23,425 nucleotides of DNA from CAYZPB01 sp964551195 (GTDB lineage Bacteria; Bacillota; Bacilli; Tepidibacillales; Tepidibacillaceae): positions 1 to 23,425 of the forward strand of contig CAZKBI010000018.1 of the NCBI GenBank assembly GCA_964551195.1. Reading direction: 5' to 3'. A model generated the notes under the pieces. It was not told where the DNA came from. It was given only the letters and a program-made list of their open reading frames with translations, and ran no database searches. Shown one piece after another: positions 8,422 to 16,320 of the stretch. The position numbers and the translations under genes were made by a program. The number at the start of each line of letters is the position of its first letter. Position 1 is the first letter of the stretch.

Positions 8422-8452
8422 CCCAATTATCCCTCAAAATAATTGGGTTTTT
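8422..8452 (+). terminator. intrinsic terminator of the riboswitch
   Basis: Arms 8422-8430 (CCCAATTAT) and 8439-8447 (ATAATTGGG) pair perfectly over 9 bases with an 8-base loop, followed by five Ts (8448-8452). It lies between the aptamer and btuF, so it is the likely premature-termination device. TAATTGG at 8269-8275, beside the B12 box, is complementary to 8423-8429 of the left arm and is a candidate antiterminator partner. Confidence 0.8.
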
Positions 8453-8467
8453 ATTATTTGAGGGAGG
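8431..8467 (+). promoter_or_regulatory. alternative hairpin covering the btuF Shine-Dalgarno
   Basis: CCCTCAAA (8431-8438), the terminator loop, pairs perfectly with TTTGAGGG (8457-8464). The helix can extend by four more pairs (8440-8443 with 8453-8456), leaving A8439 bulged. TTTGAGGG includes the first half of the btuF Shine-Dalgarno GGGAGG (8462-8467). This hairpin and the terminator cannot form together, since they share 8439-8443. It would block translation on read-through transcripts. The pairing is seen directly; a regulatory role is inference. Confidence 0.45.
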
Positions 8468-8475
8468 TTATGAAG

Positions 8476-9399
8476 ATGAAAAAAGGTTTTAAAGTGAGTT
8501 TTCTTATTTTGTTGATGTTAGTGATGGTTATTGGTAGCCTGGTTGGCTGTGGTTTAAGTGATGAGCCAAATAACGGTGAGAATGAAGGCAACGGACTTGA
8601 CGAACCCGCAACACCGCAGCGGATTATTAGTTTTTTTCCTAGCAATACTGAGATTCTAGTAGCGCTTGACTTAATTGACCAATTAGTTGCGGTAACGGTC
8701 TATGATGATTATCCGGCTGACATTGCCGAACAGGTCGAGTATGTCTTTACGGATGGATTAAATCCAAACGTTGAGAAAGCTCTAAGTCTAAATCCGGATT
8801 TAATTGTTTTCGGCGCACATAGTGACGATCTGATCGACGCTTTTGCTAAGTTCGACATTCCAACAGTACAGTATGATCCACAGAGTATTGCTGAAGTCTA
8901 TGAAACAATTATCGACCTTGGTAAAATAACTAACAGAGTTACTGAGGCAGAAGCACTTGTAACGCAAATGAAGGCGGAGCAGAGCGAACTTAATAAGTTG
9001 GTGGAGCAAATACCTCTAACTGAGAGAAAGACGGTCTGGGTGGAGATTTCAGACGACTTATGGACTGTTGGAACTGATACTTTTATGAACGAATTAATTA
9101 CTAATGCCGGCGGCGTCAATATTGTTGAGCAGGCTGGCTGGTTGCAATTTAGCGAGGAGAAGGTACTCGAGCATGACCCAGATATTATATTTACAACCTA
9201 TGGTAGTTTCGAGCCTAATGCTGTCGCAAATGTCTTGAAACGTGAAGGTTGGTCCTCGCTTTCAGCAATTCAAGCAGGCGAAGTTTATGATCTTGATAAT
9301 AACCTTGTAAGTCGCCAAGGACCACGCATCGTTGAGGCAATGTGGCTCTTTGCTGAAAAATTATATCCGGAGCTTTTCGCTGATGATCAAGCGGCGTAA
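8476..9399 (+). CDS. btuF: corrinoid ABC transporter substrate-binding lipoprotein
   Basis: The 307-residue protein is a helical-backbone (Peripla_BP_2, class III) binding protein anchored outside the membrane as a lipoprotein. The signal sequence ends in the lipobox LVGC with Cys25. An acidic, Gly/Asn-rich linker follows, then two lobes beginning PQRIISFFPSNTEIL and GG(V)NIVEQAGW. Proteins of this family bind siderophores or cobalamin. The cobalamin riboswitch immediately upstream, and the cobO gene before it, point to B12 or another corrinoid. The start was chosen at ATG 8476, which is 8 bases after GGGAGG (8462-8467). An ATG at 8470 lies only 2 bases from that site. The gene overlaps the permease gene by 17 bases. 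Confidence 0.9.
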   Translation: MKKGFKVSFLILLMLVMVIGSLVGCGLSDEPNNGENEGNGLDEPATPQRIISFFPSNTEILVALDLIDQLVAVTVYDDYPADIAEQVEYVFTDGLNPNVEKALSLNPDLIVFGAHSDDLIDAFAKFDIPTVQYDPQSIAEVYETIIDLGKITNRVTEAEALVTQMKAEQSELNKLVEQIPLTERKTVWVEISDDLWTVGTDTFMNELITNAGGVNIVEQAGWLQFSEEKVLEHDPDIIFTTYGSFEPNAVANVLKREGWSSLSAIQAGEVYDLDNNLVSRQGPRIVEAMWLFAEKLYPELFADDQAA

Positions 9400-10414
9400 G
9401 CTTGCTTATTGGCTTGTCGGCTTATTTGTGCTGCTGATTCTGTCGCTTCTTGCGACCGTCGTAATTGGTGTCGTCAGAATACCGGTAGGAACAGTGATAC
9501 AGATTCTGGCAAACGAGCTTCCGTTAATAGATATTGAACAGACCTGGAGCGTTCGCGAAGCGGATATAATTCTTAATTTCCGTCTACCGCGGATTTTCCT
9601 GGCAATCCTTGTTGGTGCGATGCTGGCTATGGCCGGCGTCGCCTACCAAGGAATATTACATAACCCCCTAGCTGAACCTTTTATTCTTGGAGTTTCCTCG
9701 GGTGCAGCAGTTGGAGCCTCAGCTACAATTATTTTTCTTGGTAGCTCGCTGATGGGCTACTTTACGATTCCACTTTTTGCTTTAATTGGTGCGCTGACTA
9801 CTCTTACACTAGTGATTATGTTATCCAAGGTCCACAACCAGAGCGGCACCCAAACGCTGATTCTGGCCGGTGTAATTATGCAGGCTTTGAACAGTGCGAT
9901 TCTTGTTTTTCTCGTTAGCATCTCTGGTGATGCAATGGAAAAAGTAATTTTCTGGACCATGGGTAGTCTGGCTAATCGGGATTGGGTTGATGTGGCTGTG
10001 CTTGTGCCGGTCTTTCTACTTGGCGCAATCTATCTTCTAACACAGACGCGAGAGCTAAACGTAATGTCACTTGGCGAACGTGCTGCCACACACCTAGGAA
10101 TGAACGTTGAGCGCAAGAAAATCTCAATCCTTGTCGTTGCTTCTTTTATGGCCGCATCAGCTGTTTCGATTGTGGGAATTATTGGCTTCGTGGGACTAAT
10201 TATTCCGCATTTGATGCGACTATTAAGCGGCCCCGATCACCGACTATTGGTTCCTTTATCGATACTTGCGGGCTCGATTTTCATGCTCTGGACGGATACG
10301 CTGGCGCGGACGATTATATCCGGTCGCGAGCTGCCAATCGGGGTCTTGACCGCTTTTATTGGGGCGCCGGTTTTTGCCTATTTCCTGCGCAAAACTTTAA
10401 AGGGGCGCAAGTAA
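9383..10414 (+). CDS. btuC: corrinoid ABC transporter permease (BtuC/FecCD family)
   Basis: This is an integral membrane subunit of about 343 residues with around ten hydrophobic helices, the normal form for BtuC/FecCD type II importers. Recognisable parts are LNFRLPRIFLAILVGAMLA near the start, NPLAEPFILGVSSGAAVGA, the cytoplasmic coupling region GERAATHLGMNVERKK, and GFVGLIIPHLMRLLSGPDHR. Together with BtuF and the ATPase it would move corrinoids across the cytoplasmic membrane. ATG 9383 lies inside the end of btuF (17-base overlap), with GGAG about 10 bases ahead. A longer in-frame reading from ATG 9332 would add 17 polar residues before the first helix and is less likely. Control comes from the upstream riboswitch. 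Confidence 0.9.
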   Translation: MIKRRKLAYWLVGLFVLLILSLLATVVIGVVRIPVGTVIQILANELPLIDIEQTWSVREADIILNFRLPRIFLAILVGAMLAMAGVAYQGILHNPLAEPFILGVSSGAAVGASATIIFLGSSLMGYFTIPLFALIGALTTLTLVIMLSKVHNQSGTQTLILAGVIMQALNSAILVFLVSISGDAMEKVIFWTMGSLANRDWVDVAVLVPVFLLGAIYLLTQTRELNVMSLGERAATHLGMNVERKKISILVVASFMAASAVSIVGIIGFVGLIIPHLMRLLSGPDHRLLVPLSILAGSIFMLWTDTLARTIISGRELPIGVLTAFIGAPVFAYFLRKTLKGRK

Positions 10415-11244
10415 TGGTTGCAGAGATGTTAGAAGTAATGTCAGAAAAAATGGAGAAAATGATGAAAAACGTTATACTAGATGTAGAAAATCTCAACTTC
10501 GCCTATGAGCCAACACGCCCTGTGCTAAGGGATATTTCGCTTGAGCTATATTCTGGCGAGAGTTTGGGCATCATCGGACCCAACGGTAGCGGCAAAACTA
10601 CTTTACTCAAGCTCTTGACAGGCATTCTGCCAATCCAATCTGGGAGTGTTAAGATTAATGGTAAGTCGCTTAATAAGTATAGTAAACGCGAGCTGGCAAA
10701 ATTGTTTGCAGTTGTTGAGCAGGAGGGGATGAGGGAACAGGCTTTTACGGTAGAGGAGATTGTGACCATGGGGCGCTATCCCTGGAAGAAGCTGCTAAGT
10801 AACTTGACGGAGCACGATTATCAGATTATTGGGGCGGCAATCACGACTTTTGAGCTGGAAGATTTGCGCTATCAAACCGTTGCCAATCTATCGGGCGGTG
10901 AGCGTCAGCTTGTTTCACTTGGACGTGTAATGGCACAGGAGCCGCAGATTCTTTTTCTTGATGAGCCGACCACTTATTTGGATATTGGTAATCAGCTCCT
11001 GCTAATGCATCATGTACGCAGCTGGCAGCAGGAGCAGAGTTTAACAATAATGATGGTCTTACATGACTTGAATCTTGTGGCGCAGTATTGTGATCGATTG
11101 CTGCTTTTAAATCAAGCGGGTGAGATTGCGGCCATGGGAACAGTTGCGGAGGTCATGACAGCGGAGCATCTAGAGACGGCTTATGGCATCAAACCGATTA
11201 TGATCGAGCACCCGCTAACTGGTGTGCCGCAGATAATTGTTTAA
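10414..11244 (+). CDS. btuD: corrinoid ABC transporter ATP-binding protein
   Basis: This is the ATPase subunit of the importer, 276 residues from ATG 10414. Motifs are Walker A GPNGSGKTT, signature LSGGERQLVSLGRVMAQ, Walker B ILFLDEPTTYLD, and switch His in VLHDLN, all canonical. It closely resembles the FepC/BtuD/FhuC class. The start overlaps the permease stop (TAATG) and follows AAAGGGG at 10399-10405. The first 16 residues are Met- and Glu-rich, and homologues usually begin nearer the VILDVENLNFAY segment. ATG 10462, with GGAG 6 bases before it, is therefore a real alternative that would give 260 residues. It is the last gene of the btuFCD set; 65 bases without a terminator separate it from yqeG. 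Confidence 0.9.
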   Translation: MVAEMLEVMSEKMEKMMKNVILDVENLNFAYEPTRPVLRDISLELYSGESLGIIGPNGSGKTTLLKLLTGILPIQSGSVKINGKSLNKYSKRELAKLFAVVEQEGMREQAFTVEEIVTMGRYPWKKLLSNLTEHDYQIIGAAITTFELEDLRYQTVANLSGGERQLVSLGRVMAQEPQILFLDEPTTYLDIGNQLLLMHHVRSWQQEQSLTIMMVLHDLNLVAQYCDRLLLLNQAGEIAAMGTVAEVMTAEHLETAYGIKPIMIEHPLTGVPQIIV

Positions 11245-11309
11245 GACTATGTTCTATCATTCTAATTGGGCTTACTATATGATATATTTACAGTGAAAGG
11301 AGCGATAAG

Positions 11310-11831
11310 ATGAGTTTAAGTACATATGAGCCGGATCTGTATGTTGATTCAATTTATGATTTAGATTTCAATAAATTAAAAAAAGCGGGCATTAATGCTT
11401 ATTTATTTGATTTAGACAATACCTTAGTTGTGACAGATCATCCGGAGTCTCCGCCGGAGCTTGTCCAATTATTTAAGACATTAGAAGCAAAGGGAATAAA
11501 AATATTGATTCTCTCAAATAACAGTAAAAAGAGAGTGGCGGAATTCTCAGAACCGCTTGGGTTACCCTATATTGGACGTGCCTTTAAACCATTTGCATCC
11601 TGCTATAAACGGGCTTTAGAGATGTTGGGAACAAGCGCTAGCGAGACGGCGATGGTTGGTGACCAACGAATGACTGATGTGCGGGGTGGCAATCTTAATG
11701 GGCTTTATACGATACTGGTTAAGTCGATTTCCGAAAAAGAAGCTGGTACTACGAAGATTAATCGATTTTTCGAAGGTTTTGTAGTAAAAATGCTTAAAAA
11801 ACGTGGATTATATAAACAGGAGGAATCATAG
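11310..11831 (+). CDS. yqeG: YqeG family HAD-type phosphatase
   Basis: The 173-residue protein belongs to the YqeG branch of the HAD superfamily (class IIIA). Motif I is YLFDLDNTLVV with nucleophile Asp34 and Asp36. Motif II is LILSNNS, and the C-terminal acidic motif is MVGDQRMTD. Relatives include phosphatidylglycerophosphate phosphatases, but the physiological substrate of bacterial YqeG is not settled, so only a phosphatase role is claimed. Length matches B. subtilis YqeG. AAAGGAG (11296-11302) lies 7 bases before ATG 11310. The gene abuts yqeH with no intervening base, the conserved pairing in Bacillota. A TATGAT at 11278-11283 could be a -10 box, but I see no convincing -35. Confidence 0.92.
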   Translation: MSLSTYEPDLYVDSIYDLDFNKLKKAGINAYLFDLDNTLVVTDHPESPPELVQLFKTLEAKGIKILILSNNSKKRVAEFSEPLGLPYIGRAFKPFASCYKRALEMLGTSASETAMVGDQRMTDVRGGNLNGLYTILVKSISEKEAGTTKINRFFEGFVVKMLKKRGLYKQEES

Positions 11832-12902
11832 ATGACAGGACGAGCCTGCAGTGGTTGCGGTGCGCCAATGCCAGAGGGTATGATTACGAGTGATAAGCCC
11901 TTATGTCAACGCTGCTTTCGCATCAAGCACTACAATGTGGCCTTGCCGACTGACCTTGCTAGAGATGAATTTACGCAAATAATAAACAGAATCAACTTTA
12001 ATGATTCTGTTGTTCTGCATATTGTTGACCTTTTTGATTTAGCGGGGACGCTTGTAACAACACTGCCACGCTATATTGCTGGTAATCCATTCATTTTAAT
12101 CGCTAACAAAATCGATCTATTCGCTCGCAATATAACAAACGAACGGATGCAGTCTTGGTTGACTAAATATGTCAAGGATGCTGGGCTTAAACCTGAACAG
12201 ATCTTCTTGACCAGTGTCAAGAAGGGGTTTAATTTAGATAAGGTTGTTGATTATATTAGTGAAAAATGTCGGAATAAGAATATTTATGTAATTGGGGCGA
12301 CCAATGTTGGCAAATCAACCTTTATCAATGAGCTACTCAAACGTTTGAACATTCAGGGTGGCGAGATTACAACCTCACATTTCCCGGGAACTACGCTTGA
12401 TTTAATTAAGCTGCCGATTGGTAATGGCTGTCACATAATCGATACGCCGGGACTGATTCTAGAGGAGCGCTATAGCGATTTTCTTGGGCCAGAATCACTC
12501 AAGGATATTACACCAAAGAATGTTATTAAACCTGCAGTCTATCAACTTACTGGCGAACAGAGCTTATTCTTGGGTGGCTTAGCACGGATTGATCAGTTGG
12601 GGAAGGTGAGTAACTCTTTTGTATTCTATCGCGCTAGCGCCTTAATGATTCATCGCACTAAGCTGGAAAATGCTGACGAGCTCTATGCTAAACATCTAGG
12701 TGAGTTGCTCAGTCCGCCGCGTGCCGATGAGCTGGAACGCTTCCAGGAAATAGCTAGGACGACTTTCCACTATAATGGTAAAAAGAAAATTGATCTCGTT
12801 ATTTCCGGTTTGGGCTGGGTAACAATCAGTGGCGAGTCAACAGATATTGCCGTCTATGTACCAAAAGGCATCAGGGTAGAGAAACGCGCGTCGCTAATTT
12901 AA
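11832..12902 (+). CDS. yqeH: ribosome biogenesis GTPase YqeH (circularly permuted)
   Basis: The 356-residue GTPase is needed in B. subtilis for assembly of the 30S subunit. An N-terminal zinc finger uses Cys6, Cys9, Cys25 and Cys28. The G motifs are in permuted order: G4 NKID at 92-95, then G1 GATNVGKS at 155-162, then G3 DTPG at 204-207. This order is diagnostic of the YqeH/YlqF-like class. A C-terminal domain of about 140 residues, as in known YqeH, probably binds RNA or protein. The ATG directly follows the yqeG stop, with AGGAGG at 11818-11823. Adjacent rsfS and yqeK further down continue the ribosome and growth-control theme. Confidence 0.95.
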   Translation: MTGRACSGCGAPMPEGMITSDKPLCQRCFRIKHYNVALPTDLARDEFTQIINRINFNDSVVLHIVDLFDLAGTLVTTLPRYIAGNPFILIANKIDLFARNITNERMQSWLTKYVKDAGLKPEQIFLTSVKKGFNLDKVVDYISEKCRNKNIYVIGATNVGKSTFINELLKRLNIQGGEITTSHFPGTTLDLIKLPIGNGCHIIDTPGLILEERYSDFLGPESLKDITPKNVIKPAVYQLTGEQSLFLGGLARIDQLGKVSNSFVFYRASALMIHRTKLENADELYAKHLGELLSPPRADELERFQEIARTTFHYNGKKKIDLVISGLGWVTISGESTDIAVYVPKGIRVEKRASLI

Positions 12903-12949
12903 GTTATTTGTTATTTTAAGTCACTTGTAGTTAGAAGAAGGAGAAGCAA

Positions 12950-13807
12950 ATGATAAGTAATGATCGACATCTAATAGGTTTGCTGGGCACGCCGGTGAAG
13001 CATTCCAAATCACCGATAATGCATAACTCGCTTTTTGAAAAATATGGATTAAAATATGAATATATTGCTTTTAATGTGGCGGAGGGAGATTTAGCGAGTG
13101 CGGTCGAGGGCTTGCGAGCACTTAATTTTGCTGGCGCCAACGTAACTGTCCCGCACAAGGTCGCGATTATTCCCTATCTTGATGCAATCTCACCAAAAGC
13201 TGCTAAAATTGGTGCTGTCAATACGATTGTTAATAAGGATGGTCGCCTAATCGGCTATAATACTGATGGCGATGGTTATCTAACTTCGCTTTTGGAAGAG
13301 ACCAACTATAAATTAGCTGACAAAAGGGTTCTGCTACTAGGAGCCGGTGGTGCAGCGCGAGCTATTGCTTGTGCCATATCGGAACAAAAAATTGCTAGTC
13401 TAACGATCTTGAATCGAGACATAAAAAAGGCTGAGCGACTGCAGAGTAAAATAGCTTGTAATATTTCTGCAGAAATTGCTATAATTGATAAAATACAGGA
13501 ATACATAGGCGCAGTTGACCTAATTATTAATACAACGACGGTCGGCATGAGTCCGGGGATTGATAAAAGTCTAGTTCCCCAGCAGCTGATCCGTAGCGAT
13601 CAAATGGTCAGCGATATCATCTACAATCCACTGGTTACGCGGCTGCTACAAGATGCGAATGAGCAGGGAGCGACTACGCATAGTGGGCTGGGGATGTTTG
13701 TCTATCAAGCTGCCTTGGCTTTTCAGAAGTGGACGGGCATTTATCCAGATACTGATTTTATGAGAGAGACGGTGCTAGCTGCACTAGTCGATAGTGAGGG
13801 TGATTAG
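12950..13807 (+). CDS. aroE: shikimate dehydrogenase (NADP+)
   Basis: The 285-residue enzyme reduces 3-dehydroshikimate to shikimate with NADPH in aromatic amino acid synthesis. The substrate site is seen in GTPVKHSKSPIMHN and in NVTVPHK, which carries the catalytic Lys. The nucleotide site is seen in LLGAGGAARA. INTTTVGM and the NTDGDGY segment with its conserved Asp are also typical. Length is normal for AroE. AAGGAG (12938-12943) is 6 bases before ATG 12950, and the gene follows yqeH by 47 bases. The position between yqeH and nadD is that seen in Bacillus, except that the small RNA-binding gene yqeI (yhbY) usually found after aroE is missing. Confidence 0.95.
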   Translation: MISNDRHLIGLLGTPVKHSKSPIMHNSLFEKYGLKYEYIAFNVAEGDLASAVEGLRALNFAGANVTVPHKVAIIPYLDAISPKAAKIGAVNTIVNKDGRLIGYNTDGDGYLTSLLEETNYKLADKRVLLLGAGGAARAIACAISEQKIASLTILNRDIKKAERLQSKIACNISAEIAIIDKIQEYIGAVDLIINTTTVGMSPGIDKSLVPQQLIRSDQMVSDIIYNPLVTRLLQDANEQGATTHSGLGMFVYQAALAFQKWTGIYPDTDFMRETVLAALVDSEGD

Positions 13808-13808
13808 A

Positions 13809-14402
13809 TTGAAGAAACGCGTTGGCATAATTGGCGGCACTTTTGACCCGGTGCATATTGGGCATCTTGTCGCCGCTGATCAGGTACTTTTCTATGGTCA
13901 ACTTGATCAGGTCTGGTTCATGCCGGCATTTAAGCCACCGCATAAACTTGACAAACCGATTAGTGATTACCAACACCGTGTTGCCATGCTCGAGTTAGCG
14001 GCTGAGCTTGACCCGCGTTATCAGGTATGTACAATTGAGGGCGAGCGTAAGGGTCCTTCTTATACCTACGATACAATTGTTGAATTAAAGAAGCTTTATC
14101 CAGAGATAGAATTTAGTTTCATAATCGGTGCCGATATTTTTAGCACACTAACCAAATGGTACCGGATTAAGGAGCTTGTGGAATTGGTTCAATTTATTGG
14201 ACTGGATCGCATAAATTGCGAGAAGATTATACTGGAAGATATAATTTTTGAGCGGATAAAAATGATTCCCATGCCGCAACTGGAGATTTCCTCCTCATTG
14301 ATTCGCGAGTATGTAGTTGATGGACGCGGGCTTGATTATCTAGTGCCTAAGACTGTCGAGGAATATATGAAGGAGCATCAGATCTATGTGGCAGCAGATT
14401 AG
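13809..14402 (+). CDS. nadD: nicotinate-nucleotide adenylyltransferase
   Basis: The 197-residue enzyme joins nicotinate mononucleotide and ATP to give deamido-NAD, the penultimate step of NAD synthesis. The nucleotidyltransferase motif GGTFDPVHIGH is at residues 9-19, and the second motif ISSSLIREYV is near the C-terminus. I chose TTG 13809 because GAGGGTGA (13796-13803) is well placed ahead of it and the protein then begins MKKRVGIIGG, as homologues do. GTG 13794 or 13800 would add a few residues overlapping aroE. The gene lies one base after the aroE stop and overlaps yqeK by 17 bases, so it is translated within one operon. Confidence 0.93.
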   Translation: MKKRVGIIGGTFDPVHIGHLVAADQVLFYGQLDQVWFMPAFKPPHKLDKPISDYQHRVAMLELAAELDPRYQVCTIEGERKGPSYTYDTIVELKKLYPEIEFSFIIGADIFSTLTKWYRIKELVELVQFIGLDRINCEKIILEDIIFERIKMIPMPQLEISSSLIREYVVDGRGLDYLVPKTVEEYMKEHQIYVAAD

Positions 14403-14970
14403 TTTTTTAAAGGCTCAACTTAAGCGGGAGGTTAGCGAGAGTAGATATCGACACTCGCTCGAAGTTGCGAAATGTTCTGTTATGTTAGCCAAAAGATTCG
14501 ATGTGGATCCATTAAAGGCTGAGGCAATCGCCATTCTACATGATTATTGCAAAGATTGGGAAACGCATCTACTGGCACAATATGTAAGAGAGAATGCTGA
14601 GCTTTCAAACGAGCTATTAGATTTCGGTAAGGTACTCTGGCATGGACCAGTTGCTTCGCTTGTTATTCAGGATGAATTTGGTATTAGTGATCCAGAGTTT
14701 ATCGCTGCAGTGCGTTATCATTCGACTGGGCGCGCAGGGATGGGGCTGCAGGAGAAGATTATCTGCGTAGCAGACTATATTGAACCGACTCGCAATTTCG
14801 CTGGGGTTGAGCAGATCAGATTTCTGGCGGAGAAAGATTTAAACCTGGCGACGTTGGCTGTTTTTGATAGTACGATAGAATTTTTGTTAAAGAAGAAAGC
14901 ACGAATATATCCCTTAACCTTGGAGTCTCGCAACTTTATACTTAAAGAGATTGAGGCTGCTAGACAATGA
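14386..14970 (+). CDS. yqeK: YqeK HD-domain Ap4A hydrolase
   Basis: The 194-residue protein carries HD-superfamily metal ligands: His23 in YRHSLEVA, His52-Asp53 in LHDYCKDW, the YHSTGR motif, and ADYIEPTR. Enzymes of this family have been shown to cleave diadenosine tetraphosphate symmetrically into two ADP, limiting this stress alarmone. AAGGAG (14370-14375) lies within the end of nadD, 10 bases before ATG 14386. The 17-base overlap with nadD is consistent with coupled translation. The nadD-yqeK-rsfS order is widely conserved in Bacillota. Confidence 0.93.
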   Translation: MWQQISFLKAQLKREVSESRYRHSLEVAKCSVMLAKRFDVDPLKAEAIAILHDYCKDWETHLLAQYVRENAELSNELLDFGKVLWHGPVASLVIQDEFGISDPEFIAAVRYHSTGRAGMGLQEKIICVADYIEPTRNFAGVEQIRFLAEKDLNLATLAVFDSTIEFLLKKKARIYPLTLESRNFILKEIEAARQ

Positions 14971-15031
14971 AGTGGTGACCGAATTAATGAATTGGGTAAT
15001 GAGCATATAAATAAAAAAAGGAGGAAACCAA

Positions 15032-15388
15032 ATGAGTTTAACAATTGGTGAAATAGCCAAACTAGCAGCAACAGCTGCAATTGATAAAAAAGCAATTGAT
15101 ACAATTATTCTGAATATAAGTGAACTTTCCTTAATAGCCGATTATTTTGTAATCTGTAGTGGTAATTCTGAGACACAGGTACAAGCAATTGCGAACGAAA
15201 TTAGGGAGAGTATGAATAAAAATGAGGTTAATGTACGCGGGATTGTGGGAATGAGTCATGCGCGTTGGGTTCTGATTGATCTTGGGGATGTAGTGGTTCA
15301 TGTTTTTCATCGTGAAGATCGCACTTTTTATAATTTAGAAAGACTATGGGCTGATGCGCCGCGAGTTAAGTTGGGAGAATTAGCATAA
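15032..15388 (+). CDS. rsfS: ribosome silencing factor RsfS (RsfA/YbeB/Iojap)
   Basis: The 118-residue protein belongs to the family that binds ribosomal protein uL14 on the 50S subunit and blocks joining to the 30S when nutrients are short. Visible signatures are DYFVICSGNSETQVQAIAN and the C-terminal RWVLIDLGDVVVHVFHRE segment, with the typical YNLERLW ending. The ATG follows AGGAGG (15019-15024) by 7 bases. A 61-base gap from yqeK contains no terminator. In B. subtilis the next gene is the methyltransferase yqeM; here it is cvfB, whose start codon overlaps this stop (TAATG). Confidence 0.95.
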   Translation: MSLTIGEIAKLAATAAIDKKAIDTIILNISELSLIADYFVICSGNSETQVQAIANEIRESMNKNEVNVRGIVGMSHARWVLIDLGDVVVHVFHREDRTFYNLERLWADAPRVKLGELA

Positions 15389-16290
15389 TGGCATTAGAAA
15401 CAGGTATTTATCACAGCCTAAAGGTAGAACGTGAGGCAAGCTTTGGTTATTTTCTAAGCGATGGCTATGAGGACGTCCTTTTACATGCATCCGAGCTGGC
15501 TGGTCAGACACCGGTTGTTGGTGAAATGCTGACTGTTTTTCTGTATAATGACCAACAGGGACGCGCTGCTGCAACATTAGAACGTCCCAAACTTGAGCTA
15601 TATGAGTATGCCTTCTTAGAGGTGATGGATTATACGCCACGGATGGGATTTTTCTTGGAGAACGGAATTAGTAAGCAACTATTGCTGCCGATTGCAGAGT
15701 TGCCAGAGGAGCGCCTGACCTGGCCCAAAAGCAATGGTGGAGATTTTCTCTTAGTGAAAATGACGCATGATAAGCAGGGTAGAATGTTAGGAGCCTTGGT
15801 GCGTGATGAGGAAGAACTTGCTGAGTTTATCAAAAAAGGCGAGCAGATTGACCTACCAGATAATCGCAAGGATTTCTACGAAGGTATTGTTATCAAAAAG
15901 CTCAGCATGGGCGCACAGATTTACCTGACTGATTTTAATCAGCTGGGTTTTCTCCACGAAAGTGAGCAAACGCGAGCGATTCGTTTGGGAGAAAAAATAG
16001 AGGTTCGTTTGAGCTATATCCGAGAGGATGGCAGGCTTAATCTATCGATGAGGCCAGTTAAGGAAATCAGCCAGTTAGCCGATGCTGAGTTGGTTCTGGA
16101 TATACTAAAAGAACGTGGGGGCGCAATGCCTTACTCAGATAAAACAGCGCCGGATGTTATCCAGCAGAAATTTAATTTAAGCAAGGGAGCCTTCAAGCGT
16201 GCCTTAGGTAAGCTAATGAAGGATAATATAATCTATCAAGATGATGGCTGGACCTATCTGGTCGAGCGAGAAGAAGTCGAACGAGAATAA
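15388..16290 (+). CDS. cvfB: S1-domain RNA-binding protein, CvfB/YitL family
   Basis: The 300-residue protein has the same length and layout as S. aureus CvfB: several S1-like OB-fold domains in tandem (about 1-225) and a C-terminal winged-helix domain (about 230-295). The S1-like repeats are visible in FGYFLSDGYEDVLLHASE, in MGFFLENGISKQLLLP, and in GAQIYLTDFNQLGFLHESE. The winged helix is visible in FNLSKGAFKRALGKLMKDN. CvfB binds RNA and influences virulence-gene expression in S. aureus; its general role elsewhere is unclear. The start overlaps the rsfS stop by one base, with a GGGAGAA site about 10 bases ahead. Linkage to rsfS and leuS puts it in a translation-related operon. Confidence 0.9.
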   Translation: MALETGIYHSLKVEREASFGYFLSDGYEDVLLHASELAGQTPVVGEMLTVFLYNDQQGRAAATLERPKLELYEYAFLEVMDYTPRMGFFLENGISKQLLLPIAELPEERLTWPKSNGGDFLLVKMTHDKQGRMLGALVRDEEELAEFIKKGEQIDLPDNRKDFYEGIVIKKLSMGAQIYLTDFNQLGFLHESEQTRAIRLGEKIEVRLSYIREDGRLNLSMRPVKEISQLADAELVLDILKERGGAMPYSDKTAPDVIQQKFNLSKGAFKRALGKLMKDNIIYQDDGWTYLVEREEVERE

Positions 16291-16320
16291 GTCAAGCGAA
16301 ACTAAAGGGGAGAAAGATCA

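Noticed and set aside
11245..11309. A sigma-A promoter before yqeG (TATGAT at 11278-11283, or TTGGGC-N17-TACAGT)
   Set aside because: TATGAT has no matching -35, and the second pair would start transcription inside the ribosome binding site.
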